A stretch of DNA of 64,000 nt, taken from Mesorhizobium australicum WSM2073. GTDB taxonomy: Bacteria; Pseudomonadota; Alphaproteobacteria; Rhizobiales; Rhizobiaceae. This document shows, in pieces, positions 35,625 through 44,076 of the stretch. The notes beneath the pieces were generated by a model. That model saw only the letters and a list, made by a program, of their open reading frames with translations, made no database searches and was not told the origin of the DNA. How positions within the stretch are numbered: the stretch's first letter is position 1; the number at the start of each line of letters is the position of its first letter. The stretch spans positions 3,672,001 through 3,736,000 of the forward strand of contig NC_019973.1 of NCBI RefSeq assembly GCF_000230995.2, given 5' to 3'. The position numbers and the translations under genes were made by a program.

Positions 35625-36323
35625 TCAGGCCGAAGCACGCACGTTGTGCTTGCGCTTCATGAAATCCTTGGCGGTCTCGACCGCTACCGCCGCGTCGCGG
35701 CAATAAGCGTCGGCGCCGACGGCCTTGCCGAATTCCTCGTTGAGCGGCGCGCCGCCAACCAGCACGACGTAGTCGTCGCGAATGCCCTTTTCCTTCATCG
35801 TGTCGATGACGACCTTCATGTAGGGCATGGTGGTGGTGAGCAGTGCCGACATGCCGATGATGTCGGGCTGGTGCTTTTCGATCGCGTCGAGATACTTCTC
35901 GACCGCGTTGTTGATGCCGAGATCGATGACGTCGAAGCCAGCACCCTCCATCATCATGCCGACGAGGTTCTTGCCGATGTCGTGGATATCGCCCTTGACG
36001 GTGCCGATCACCATCTTGCCCTGTTTCGGCGCGCCGGTGGCGGCGAGCAGCGGACGCAGGATGAACATGCCGGCCTTCATGGCGTTGGCGGACAAAAGCA
36101 CTTCCGGCACGAACAGGATGCCGTCGCGAAAATCCTCGCCGACGATACGCATGCCTTCGACCAGCGCCTCGGTAAGCACCTTGTAGGGCGCCCAGCCGCG
36201 CTCGAGGAGGATGTTGGTGCCTTCCTCGATCTCTTCCTTCAGCCCGTCATAGAGATCGTCGTGCATCTGCTGCACCAGCTCGTCGTCGGAAAGCTCGGAA
36301 AGGATGATCTCGTCGTCGGACAT
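35625..36323 (-). CDS. Corrinoid (cobalamin-binding) methyltransferase protein, MttC/MtgC-like
   Basis: 232 aa. Helical cap domain (1-95, including ILLERGWAP and FVPEVLLSANAMKAG) followed by a B12-binding Rossmann domain with GDIHDIGKN (D-x-H-x2-G; histidine ligates cobalt), then the SALLTTTM and VGGAPLN loops. It is the methyl carrier between an MttB-type methyltransferase and the pterin-binding enzyme. The ATG at MSDDEIILSELS is chosen over 36362. It is divergent from mttB at 36612 and is the only corrinoid carrier in the window, so both MttB homologs may share it. Confidence 0.92.
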   Translation of the reverse strand: MSDDEIILSELSDDELVQQMHDDLYDGLKEEIEEGTNILLERGWAPYKVLTEALVEGMRIVGEDFRDGILFVPEVLLSANAMKAGMFILRPLLAATGAPKQGKMVIGTVKGDIHDIGKNLVGMMMEGAGFDVIDLGINNAVEKYLDAIEKHQPDIIGMSALLTTTMPYMKVVIDTMKEKGIRDDYVVLVGGAPLNEEFGKAVGADAYCRDAAVAVETAKDFMKRKHNVRASA

Positions 36324-36344
36324 TTTTATCCAGCTCCTCACGGC

Positions 36345-36361
36345 ATCGCGACTGTGTCGCA
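36345..36361. promoter_or_regulatory. GCGAC-N3-GTCGC inverted repeat upstream of the corrinoid protein gene
   Basis: GCGAC at 36348 and GTCGC at 36356 form a 5-bp-arm inverted repeat about 25-35 bp upstream of the corrinoid-protein start, near where a core promoter would be. Same half-site core as the 36419-36447 pair; could be a second contact or a repression site. Confidence 0.3.
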
Positions 36362-36418
36362 AGGCACAAAATAATGGTGTTCATACCTAACCCGCAACGG
36401 GCGGGTATCCATAGCTGA

Positions 36419-36447
36419 TTTGCGACTTCCCGCAAAAGGAAAGCGAC
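36419..36447 (-). promoter_or_regulatory. Tandem half-sites GTCGCTTT / GTCGCAAA, 21 bp apart, in the mttC-mttB divergent promoter
   Basis: Read on the minus strand, GTCGCTTT (36447-36440) and GTCGCAAA (36426-36419) are direct repeats 21 bp apart, about 100 bp upstream of the corrinoid-protein start. The geometry and the GTCGCAAA core are the same as at 15667-15695. A further TTTGCGAC at 36476-36483 lies 130 bp before mttB. Predicted binding site for a GlxA-type activator. Confidence 0.5.
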
Positions 36448-36611
36448 TGGAAAATCTATCGGTTTTCTTGTCGATTTTGCGACAGGCGTTGGCGCGGACG
36501 GGCCGTTTCGAATAGGGTGCATGGCTACGATCCGGGCAAAGCCGCGTCATGCGGCCGCAACGGTTACCGACCAGCCATAGTCAGGCGGGCCATATTCAGG
36601 GAAGAGCGATC

Positions 36612-38189
36612 ATGAGCGAACACGCGGCAGTCGACCAGGAAGCGTCAAACGCGCGGCGTGGGCGTGGCGCCAGTGGCGGAGGAGCGGCGGCCAGGCGTGC
36701 GGCGCGCTCAGGCGGCGGCCCCGGCACCCAGCTCACCTATATCAAGCGCAAGATCAACGTCTACGAGGTGCTGAACGAGGAAGGCCTGGCGCTGATCGAG
36801 AAGAACACCGACACGGTGCTGGAAGAGATCGGCATCATTTTTCGCGATGACGCCGAAGCACTGCAGCTCTGGAAAGAGGCCGGCGCCGACGTCAAGGGCG
36901 AGCGCGTGCATTTTCCCAAGGGGCTCTGCCGTTCGCTCTTGAAGACCGCGCCGCCCATCTACACCCAGCATGCCCGCAATTCAGAACGCTCGGTGCAGAT
37001 CGGCGGCAATGCGACGGTGTTCGCGCCGGTCTATGGTCCGCCCTTCGTGCGCGATCTCGACGGCGTCAGGCGCTACGCGACGATCGAGGATTTCCAGAAT
37101 TTCGTGAAGCTTGCCTATATGGCGCCGTCGATCCACCATTCGGGCGGCACGGTGTGCGAGCCGGTCGACGTGCCGGTCAACAAGCGCCATCTCGACATGG
37201 TCTACGCGCACATCAAATACTCCGACAAGCCGTTCATGGGTTCGGTGACCGCACCGGAGCGCGCCGAGGACACGGTGGCGATGGCCAAGCTGGTGTTCGG
37301 CGACGACTTCGTCGAGAACAACACGGTGCTGACCAGCCTGATCAACGCCAACTCGCCGATGGTGTTCGACGAGACCATGCTTGGCGCCCTGAAGGTCTAT
37401 TCGCGTCATAACCAGGCCTGCATCGTCACGCCGTTCATCCTGGCCGGCGCGATGAGCCCGGTGACGGTCGCCGGCACGCTGACGCAGGTCCTGGCCGAAG
37501 TGCTGGCCGGCGCCTCGTTCACGCAGCTGATCCGTCCGGGCGCGCCGGTGCTGTTCGGCACCTTCGCCTCGTCGATCTCGATGCAGTCGGGCGCGCCGAC
37601 CTTCGGCACGCCGGAGCCGTCGCTGGTCTCCTATGGCGCTGCACAACTGGCCCGCCGGCTCGGCCTGCCGTTCCGTACCGGCGGCTCGCTTTGCGCTTCG
37701 AAAGTTCCGGACGCACAGGCAGCCTATGAGAGCGCCAACACGCTGAACTCGACCATTCTCGCCGGCACCAATTTCGTCCTGCATTCGGCAGGCTGGCTCG
37801 AAGGCGGGCTGGCCTCCTGCTACGAAAAATTCATGATGGATATCGACCAGCTCGGCATGACCCAGAAATTCTCCGAGGGCGTCGACCTGTCGGAGAACGG
37901 CCAGGCGATGGACGCCATCCGCCAGGTCGGCCCAGGCAGCCACTATCTCGGCTGCGACCATACCCAGGCCAATTTCCAGACCGCCTTCTACCGCTCGTCG
38001 ATCGCCGACAACAACTCCTACGAGCAGTGGCTGGCCGAGGGCCAGAAGACCGCACCGCAGCGCGCCAACGATCTGGCGCGGCGCTGGCTGGAGGCTTACG
38101 AAGCGCCGCACCTTGATGAAGGCATTGATGAAGCCCTGAAGGATTTCATCGCCAAGAAGAAGGGGTCGATGCCCGACGCCTTCACCTGA
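36612..38189 (+). CDS. MttB-superfamily (non-pyrrolysine) amine/betaine:corrinoid methyltransferase
   Basis: 525 aa. TIM-barrel trimethylamine-methyltransferase family (PF06253), with the alanine/arginine/glycine-rich N-terminus typical of alphaproteobacterial members. Recognisable blocks are FAPVYGPPFVRDLDG, HHSGGTVCEPVD and FGTPEPSLVSYGAAQL. The frame runs without an internal amber codon, so it lacks pyrrolysine and belongs with the MtgB-like enzymes acting on quaternary amines such as glycine betaine. Substrate unresolved. The ATG at 36612 has AGGGAAGAG upstream. Paralog of the gene at 53324-54901. Divergent from the corrinoid-protein gene. Confidence 0.9.
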   Translation: MSEHAAVDQEASNARRGRGASGGGAAARRAARSGGGPGTQLTYIKRKINVYEVLNEEGLALIEKNTDTVLEEIGIIFRDDAEALQLWKEAGADVKGERVHFPKGLCRSLLKTAPPIYTQHARNSERSVQIGGNATVFAPVYGPPFVRDLDGVRRYATIEDFQNFVKLAYMAPSIHHSGGTVCEPVDVPVNKRHLDMVYAHIKYSDKPFMGSVTAPERAEDTVAMAKLVFGDDFVENNTVLTSLINANSPMVFDETMLGALKVYSRHNQACIVTPFILAGAMSPVTVAGTLTQVLAEVLAGASFTQLIRPGAPVLFGTFASSISMQSGAPTFGTPEPSLVSYGAAQLARRLGLPFRTGGSLCASKVPDAQAAYESANTLNSTILAGTNFVLHSAGWLEGGLASCYEKFMMDIDQLGMTQKFSEGVDLSENGQAMDAIRQVGPGSHYLGCDHTQANFQTAFYRSSIADNNSYEQWLAEGQKTAPQRANDLARRWLEAYEAPHLDEGIDEALKDFIAKKKGSMPDAFT

Positions 38190-38286
38190 AAGGAGCCCGA
38201 GTCAGGCGGGGCTAAAGTCGCCAACATCATCCACAAGGAAGTCTGGCGGAGTGCCTTCTCCGATCCGGACAAGAAGGGATGATTGC

Positions 38287-38967
38287 GTGCGCGGCATGAT
38301 CGACGAGATCACGGCCGCGCTTGGCGCCAACGGCCTCATCCTGCGTGGCGGCTTTCTCTTTCCCGATGACGAGGGTGGCCCTGATGGCGCCTCGGGTGAG
38401 CCGGCAAAGTCTGTCCTGCTGGTAGGGCAGGCGGGCGCCGCGCCTTGGCCGCATTTCCTGCGCTGGCGGGGCCAGCAGCCACAGGCGATCGCCGATCCGC
38501 TCGACACCTGGTCGCGGGAGGTCATCGGCGAGGTGGCGCAAGAGTTTGGTGCCCGCGTCGTTTCGCCGTCGGACAAGCCTTACCTGCCGTTCCAGCAATG
38601 GGCTGTTCGGGCGGAAGGGCTGAGGCCGTCGCCGCTCGGGATCCTCATGCATCCGCAATACGGGCTTTGGCATGCTTATCGCGGCGCGCTGCTGTTCGAG
38701 GACGAGATAACGCTTCCGGAATTTCGGGAGACGATCCATCTTTGCGACACCTGCGTCGACAAACCTTGTCTGAAATCCTGTCCGGTCGCCGCTTATTCGA
38801 CGGATGGTTTCGCCTACCAGGCCTGCCTCGCGCATGTGCGGGGGGCGAATGGCGAGCCGTGCCGGGCCGGTGGTTGTCTTGACCGCAATGCCTGCCCCTA
38901 TGGCGCGCAGTATCGCTATCCGCCGGAGGTCCAGGCCTTCCACATGGCTGCGTTCGCTGGTCCTTAG
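38287..38967 (+). CDS. Fe-S cluster protein downstream of mttB, possible corrinoid reductase
   Basis: 226 aa from a GTG preceded by AAGAAGGG; an ATG at 38296 is the alternative. The C-terminal half holds two cysteine groups: CDTCVDKPCLKSCP (about 154-167) and later CLAHVRGANGEPC with CLDRNACP, enough for one or two 4Fe-4S clusters arranged as in the C-terminal part of epoxyqueuosine reductase and reductive dehalogenases. The N-terminal half resembles no domain that I know. It lies 97 nt after mttB on the same strand. A role in electron delivery to the corrinoid is inferred only from position. Confidence 0.75.
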   Translation: MRGMIDEITAALGANGLILRGGFLFPDDEGGPDGASGEPAKSVLLVGQAGAAPWPHFLRWRGQQPQAIADPLDTWSREVIGEVAQEFGARVVSPSDKPYLPFQQWAVRAEGLRPSPLGILMHPQYGLWHAYRGALLFEDEITLPEFRETIHLCDTCVDKPCLKSCPVAAYSTDGFAYQACLAHVRGANGEPCRAGGCLDRNACPYGAQYRYPPEVQAFHMAAFAGP

Positions 38968-39073
38968 CGCATCACGCGATCCCGCACGAAATGTTGACCG
39001 CCGGGCTCAGGGAACGCCTTGCCGTGGCGGCTTGCGCGGATATGTATCGCGCATCTGGCAAACGGAGCACGCA

Positions 39074-39811
39074 ATGATGAAGCAGGACCTTCACATCAAG
39101 ACCCGTGACGGTGTGGCGAAGGCAGGCCTGTTCCGCTCGGCCAAGGTTTCTTCAGCCAAGGCTGGCGTCATTCTCTACCAGGACGCCTTCGGTCCGCGCC
39201 CGGCGCTTGACCTGATGGCGGAACGGCTGGCGGGCGAGGGCTATGCGGTGCTGGTGCCCGATCTCTTCTATCGCAATGCTCCTTATGGGCCGTTCGACCC
39301 CAAGACCGCTTTTGTCGAAGAAAGGACCAGGGCGCCGCTGATGGCGCTGGTCACCGGCACGACGCAGGAAATGACCATCAGCGACAGCGCCGCCTTTGTC
39401 GACGCGCTCGCCGGCGAAGGCGTCACGGGACCGATCGGCACTGTCGGCTATTGCATGGGCGGGGCGCGGGCGCTCAACGCCGCTGCAACCTACCCCGACA
39501 GGGTCAAGGCCGCCGCCAGTTTCCATGGCGGCAACCTCGCCAGCGATGCCGCCGACAGCCCGCACCGCAAGGCGGCCTCCATCAAGGCGCGTGTGTATGT
39601 CGGCATGGCGGGCGTCGACCGGAGTTTCCCACCGGAGCAGTCGACCAAGCTGGCCGAGGCGCTGAGAACGGCGGAAGTCGACCATCTGCTGGAGAACTAT
39701 GTCGGCATGGCGCATGGCTGGTGCGTGCCCGACCACAGTGTCTACGACGAAGCTGGAGCCGAGCGTCACTGGAAACGGCTGACGGCGCTGTTTGCCGAGA
39801 CACTGACCTGA
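39074..39811 (+). CDS. Dienelactone hydrolase family protein
   Basis: 245 aa alpha/beta hydrolase. The nucleophile elbow is GYCMGG (about residue 124), so the nucleophile is cysteine as in dienelactone hydrolase; the final histidine lies in MAHGWCVPD and the acid is probably an aspartate upstream. The ATG has GGAG six bases upstream. Likely acts on small lactones or esters; substrate unknown. Monocistronic. Confidence 0.85.
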   Translation: MMKQDLHIKTRDGVAKAGLFRSAKVSSAKAGVILYQDAFGPRPALDLMAERLAGEGYAVLVPDLFYRNAPYGPFDPKTAFVEERTRAPLMALVTGTTQEMTISDSAAFVDALAGEGVTGPIGTVGYCMGGARALNAAATYPDRVKAAASFHGGNLASDAADSPHRKAASIKARVYVGMAGVDRSFPPEQSTKLAEALRTAEVDHLLENYVGMAHGWCVPDHSVYDEAGAERHWKRLTALFAETLT

Positions 39812-39909
39812 GTCTCGCGGCTATTCCCGCCTGTTGGCTGCCCGATCCGTTCGCGGTATCAGGGCGGTCTCGCTGAATGAGCGGGAGCCGCGCGGGAACG
39901 ATCAACCTG

Positions 39910-41088
39910 ATGCAATCCTATGATGTCGTGATCATCGGCGCCGGCGCCGCCGGAATGATGTGCGCCGTGGAGACCGCCAAGCGCGGCCGTTCGGTGCTGA
40001 TCCTCGATCACGCGGCGGCGCCTGGCGAAAAGATCCGCATCTCCGGCGGCGGCCGGTGCAATTTCACCAACATCCATGCGAGCCCGAAGAATTTCATCTC
40101 GAGGAATCCGCATTTCTGCATCTCGGCGCTCAGCCGCTATACGCAGCGCGACTTCATTGCGCTGGTCGAACGCCACGGCATTGCCTATCACGAGAAGACA
40201 TTGGGGCAGCTGTTTTGCGACGGCTCGGCGCGCCAGATCATCGATATGCTGGTCTCGGAAATGCGGGGCAGGGGCGCCGAGCTGGTATTGTCGACCCGCG
40301 TCGAGGCTATCGGCAGAACCGAGGAAGGGTTTGAACTCGCCCTCTCCACGGGCTCGGTTTCCTGCCAGTCCCTGGTCGTGGCCTGTGGCGGCAAGTCGAT
40401 CCCCAAGATGGGCGCGACGGGCTTCGGCTACGAGCTTGCCGAACGGTTTGGCCTTGCCGTCGTCGAAACACGGCCTGCCCTGGTGCCGCTGACCTTCGAC
40501 GCAAAAACGCTTGAGCGGCTTTCGCCCCTGGCCGGAAACGCGGTCGACGCCGAGATTGCCTGCGGCAAGACGCGGTTTTCCGAGGCGATGCTGTTCACGC
40601 ATCGCGGCGTCAGCGGGCCATCCATCCTGCAGATCTCCTCCTATTGGCGCGAGGGCGATGAGATCCGCATCGCCATGCTGCCGGGCACGGATGTGGCTGA
40701 GCTCATCCGCGCCGCCAGGCGTGGCAATGGCCGGCAAGGGGTGCAGACCGTGCTGGCAAATCATTTGCCGAAACGGCTGGCACAAGCGATAGCCGAGCGA
40801 ACCGGGCTGGACGGCAACCTCGCCGATCTTTCCGAGGCCCAGATCAAAGCCGTCGAGGCCGCGGTCAACGACTGGCGCATCAAGCCAGCCGGTTCGGAGG
40901 GCTACCGGACGGCCGAAGTGACGCTCGGCGGGGTAGACACCAACGGCCTCGACCAGAAGACGATGCAGGCGAAGCTGGTGCCGGGCCTGTTCTTCATCGG
41001 CGAGGTCGTCGACGTCACCGGCTGGCTCGGCGGCTATAATTTCCAATGGGCGTGGTCGTCGGGCTGGGCGGCGGGCCAGGCGTGTTGA
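39910..41088 (+). CDS. HI0933/YhiN-family flavoprotein
   Basis: 392 aa. FAD-binding motif VVIIGAGAAGMM at the N-terminus (about 6-17) and the family-specific KIRISGGGRCNFTN near residue 47; the C-terminal part closes with VVDVTGWLGGYNFQWAW, also diagnostic. Function of the family is unsettled. An upstream ATG at 39877 is possible, but the flavoprotein fold begins at MQSYDVV. Confidence 0.88.
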   Translation: MQSYDVVIIGAGAAGMMCAVETAKRGRSVLILDHAAAPGEKIRISGGGRCNFTNIHASPKNFISRNPHFCISALSRYTQRDFIALVERHGIAYHEKTLGQLFCDGSARQIIDMLVSEMRGRGAELVLSTRVEAIGRTEEGFELALSTGSVSCQSLVVACGGKSIPKMGATGFGYELAERFGLAVVETRPALVPLTFDAKTLERLSPLAGNAVDAEIACGKTRFSEAMLFTHRGVSGPSILQISSYWREGDEIRIAMLPGTDVAELIRAARRGNGRQGVQTVLANHLPKRLAQAIAERTGLDGNLADLSEAQIKAVEAAVNDWRIKPAGSEGYRTAEVTLGGVDTNGLDQKTMQAKLVPGLFFIGEVVDVTGWLGGYNFQWAWSSGWAAGQAC

Positions 41089-41090
41089 CG

Positions 41091-41116
41091 TTCAGGTGAG
41101 ACCGGCCTGACCTCAC
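41091..41116. repeat. Short remnant of the palindromic repeat at 44077-44193
   Basis: TTCAGGTGAGACCGGCCTG here is identical to the left end of the element at 44077, and the next bases (ACCT) match its right end. It looks like an internally deleted copy. It lies 3 nt after the YhiN-like gene. Confidence 0.55.
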
Positions 41117-41205
41117 TCGCCACGCCCTACACGCGAACGTCCAAATTCGAGAAAAATCTTTCCATCACCCCAAGGATTAGCCATTAGCCTTCGTCCAACA
41201 GGCAA

Positions 41206-41769
41206 ATGATGGCGATGATGCTGGATGAGAGCGAAGCCTCCGACGCCGAACTGATCGGGCGGGCGAAGGGCGGAGACAGGGGGGCCTTCGGCAAATTGCT
41301 GGAGCGTCACTATGACTTCGTCTATCGCGTCGCCTATCGCTGGTGCGGCAGGAAGGCCGATGCCGAAGACATCGCCCAGGAAGTCTGTGTCAGGCTGGGC
41401 AAGGCGATCCGCGATTATCGCGGCAGCGGCGCGTTCACGACATGGCTCTACACCATGACGATGAACGCCGCGCGCGACACGATGCGCAAGACCCAGCGCG
41501 AGACGGTCAAGACCGAGGCCTATGGCGTCCATGCGCTGATTTCGGGCGAAGGCCCGGCCGAGGGTGAAGACCCGACCGAGGCGTTGTGGGCGGCGGTGCG
41601 GCAATTGCCGGACAAGCAGCGCGATGCCGTGATGCTTGTCCATGGCGAAGGCTTGAGCCACGCGGCCGCCGCCGAAGCGATGGCGATCTCGGAGACGACG
41701 GTTTCCTGGCACATCCATGAAGCGAAGAAACGGCTGAAGACGTTGATGCGTTCAGCCGGGGAAGTGTGA
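41206..41769 (+). CDS. ECF-type RNA polymerase sigma factor
   Basis: 187 aa with region 2 (DAELIGRAKGGDRGAFGKLL, then DAEDIAQEVCVRL, residues about 12-68) and region 4 (LPDKQRDAVMLVHGEGLSHAAA plus the ISETTVSWHIHEAKKRL helix-turn-helix). Redirects RNA polymerase to its own stress promoters. Its ATGA stop/start overlap with the 730-aa VWA protein suggests that the latter, or its N-terminal part, regulates it. Confidence 0.9.
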   Translation: MMAMMLDESEASDAELIGRAKGGDRGAFGKLLERHYDFVYRVAYRWCGRKADAEDIAQEVCVRLGKAIRDYRGSGAFTTWLYTMTMNAARDTMRKTQRETVKTEAYGVHALISGEGPAEGEDPTEALWAAVRQLPDKQRDAVMLVHGEGLSHAAAAEAMAISETTVSWHIHEAKKRLKTLMRSAGEV

Positions 41770-43958
41770 CCATGGTCGACGACAACGAACTCAGAAAGCT
41801 GCGCAATGCAGCGGTACCGGCGCCGGGCGAGAGTGCGAAGGCACGCGCCTTCGAAGCTGCCCTGCGCGCCTACGATCAGGAAAATATTTCCGCCGTCACC
41901 CAAGGATCGGTCGGCGGCCTTCGTCTCACGGAGCGAGCACAAAAGCTCTGGAGCGAGATCATGCAAAAGAAACTCATTGCCATGCCGGCCCTTGCCGGGC
42001 TCGTCGCCCTGCCGATCGCCGGATACGCCACCTTCCATATGCTGAGGGAACAGCCGTCGCCGTTCGGCGGCGACGAGAAGATCACCGAGACGCTGGCCGA
42101 CAAGCCGGCGACGCTGAAGCCAACCGCCGCCGAGCCGAAACAGGCTCCGACGGCGCTGGAGAAGGACAAGAAAGCAGACTTGGACGTGGAAAGCCGTGAT
42201 GCCAGCGATGCGCTTGCGCCGGCCGCGCCGCCGAACTCCGAATCGGATGCCGCCGGTGGCGCAGCACAATCGAGCGCGCCGGTGAGCCCCACTGTATCGT
42301 CGAGGTTTGACCTAAAGACCTACAGCGGCAAGGAGGTGGAGTATGGGACTTTGCCGACCTCCAGGCCGGCCCCCGCACCCAGCGGTGAGGTTTCACGGGA
42401 GAGTGCCGGCCTCACGCCAAACGCGCCTAATGCCGCGCGGGACAGTCGCGTCCAGGGAGCCGAGCCCAAGCTTGTGGCCCCGCAGCAGCCGGCGGCCATC
42501 CCGGCCGACCAGATCGCGCCGCAGGAGGAAAACCGCGATCGCGTCCAGGATTTCAAGACCAATCCCGTGCATGCGGCACTGCAAGACCCGGTCTCGACCT
42601 TCTCGATCGATGTCGACACCGCGTCCTATTCCTTCGTGCGCGGCTCGCTGAAGCAGGGCTACCTGCCGCAAGCCGACGCGGTCCGCGTCGAGGAGATGAT
42701 CAATTACTTCCCTTATGACTGGAAGGGGCCGGAATCGGCCTCAACGCCGTTCAACTCGACCGTCAGCGTCATGCCGACGCCGTGGAACGCGCACACCAAG
42801 CTGATGCACGTCGCCATCAAGGGTTTCGACATCAAGCCGACCGAGCAGCCGAAGGCCAATCTGGTCTTCCTGATCGACGTGTCGGGCTCGATGGACGAAC
42901 CGGACAAGCTGCCGCTGCTCAAGTCGGCGTTCCGGCTGCTGGTCAGCAAGCTGAAGGCCGACGACACCATCTCGATCGTCACCTATGCGGGCGATGCCGG
43001 CACCGTGCTGATGCCGACAAAGGTTGCCGAGAAGGACAAGATCCTCAATGCCATCGACAATCTGCAGCCCGGTGGCTCGACGGCAGGCGAGGCCGGCATC
43101 AGGGAAGCCTACAAGCTTGCCCAGCAGTCCTTCATCAAGGATGGCGTCAACCGAGTGATGCTTGCCACTGACGGCGACTTCAATGTCGGCCAGACCGATG
43201 ATGACGACCTGAAGCGGCTGATCGAGAGCGAACGCAAGACCGGCGTGTTCCTGTCGGTGTTCGGCTTCGGCCGCGGCAATCTGAACGATGAAATGATGCA
43301 GACCATTGCCCAGAACGGCAACGGCACCGCCGCCTATATCGACACGCTGGCCGAGGCCGAGAAGGTGCTGGTCGAAGATGCCTCCTCGACGCTGTTCACC
43401 ATCGCCAAGGACGTCAAGATCCAGGTCGAGTTCAACCCGGACAAGGTGTCGGAATACCGGCTGATCGGCTACGAGACCCGGGCGCTCAACCGCGAGGATT
43501 TCAACAATGACCGCGTCGATGCCGGCGATATCGGCTCGGGCCATTCGGTCACCGCGATCTACGAGGTCACGCCCAAAGGCGGTGGCGGCGAGCAGATCGA
43601 TCCGCTGCGCTACGGCCAGGCGACAGTCAACAATGGCGGCGTCGCCAATGCGGACGAATATGCCTTCGTCAAGATCCGCTACAAGCTGCCCAACGAGGAC
43701 GTCTCGAAGCTGATCACCACGCCGGTGACCTCGGCCAACGAGATCGGGTCCTTCGATCAGGCGAGTACCGACCAGCGTTTCTCCGTCGCCGTCGCGGCCT
43801 TCGGCCAGAAGCTGCGCGACGAGGATGCGACCGCGAAGTTCGGCTACGACAAGATCGTGGAGATTGCCACTGCCGCCCGAGGAGCCGACCCGTTTGGGTA
43901 CAGGTCCGAGTTCCTTTCGCTTGTGCGCCTTGCCTCGGCGCTGGGCGGCAACCGGTAG
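41766..43958 (+). CDS. YfbK-like von Willebrand A protein with anti-sigma-like N-terminus
   Basis: 730 aa. Cytoplasmic N-terminus (1-68), one membrane helix (about 72-92), a long alanine/proline-rich linker (100-250), a YfbK N-domain, a VWA domain with MIDAS D-V-S-G-S in LIDVSGSMDEPDK near 373, and the DUF3520 C-terminal domain. The start overlaps the sigma factor stop by 4 nt and the topology is that of an anti-sigma factor fused to an extracytoplasmic sensor. Family function is unknown. A terminator follows. Confidence 0.88.
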   Translation: MTMVDDNELRKLRNAAVPAPGESAKARAFEAALRAYDQENISAVTQGSVGGLRLTERAQKLWSEIMQKKLIAMPALAGLVALPIAGYATFHMLREQPSPFGGDEKITETLADKPATLKPTAAEPKQAPTALEKDKKADLDVESRDASDALAPAAPPNSESDAAGGAAQSSAPVSPTVSSRFDLKTYSGKEVEYGTLPTSRPAPAPSGEVSRESAGLTPNAPNAARDSRVQGAEPKLVAPQQPAAIPADQIAPQEENRDRVQDFKTNPVHAALQDPVSTFSIDVDTASYSFVRGSLKQGYLPQADAVRVEEMINYFPYDWKGPESASTPFNSTVSVMPTPWNAHTKLMHVAIKGFDIKPTEQPKANLVFLIDVSGSMDEPDKLPLLKSAFRLLVSKLKADDTISIVTYAGDAGTVLMPTKVAEKDKILNAIDNLQPGGSTAGEAGIREAYKLAQQSFIKDGVNRVMLATDGDFNVGQTDDDDLKRLIESERKTGVFLSVFGFGRGNLNDEMMQTIAQNGNGTAAYIDTLAEAEKVLVEDASSTLFTIAKDVKIQVEFNPDKVSEYRLIGYETRALNREDFNNDRVDAGDIGSGHSVTAIYEVTPKGGGGEQIDPLRYGQATVNNGGVANADEYAFVKIRYKLPNEDVSKLITTPVTSANEIGSFDQASTDQRFSVAVAAFGQKLRDEDATAKFGYDKIVEIATAARGADPFGYRSEFLSLVRLASALGGNR

Positions 43959-44025
43959 GGCGATGACGGCCGGTTTCTTTCAGATGATGGGATCGTTCTG
44001 ATAACCGGCCGACGGGCGGTGAGGC

Positions 44026-44064
44026 AGGCCGGCGAGGGATCTTTGCCCTTGCCGGCCTTTTTTC
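44026..44064 (+). terminator. Rho-independent terminator after the sigma/VWA operon
   Basis: CAGGCCGGCGAGGG and CCCTTGCCGGCCTT pair nearly perfectly around a short loop and run into TTTTTT. It lies about 70 nt after the stop. Confidence 0.85.
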
Positions 44065-44076
44065 GGATCTGTCGAT

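Noticed and set aside
36612..38189. Possible pyrrolysine in MttB
   Set aside because: The frame has no internal amber codon, and no pyl genes were seen, so the enzyme belongs with the non-pyrrolysine family.
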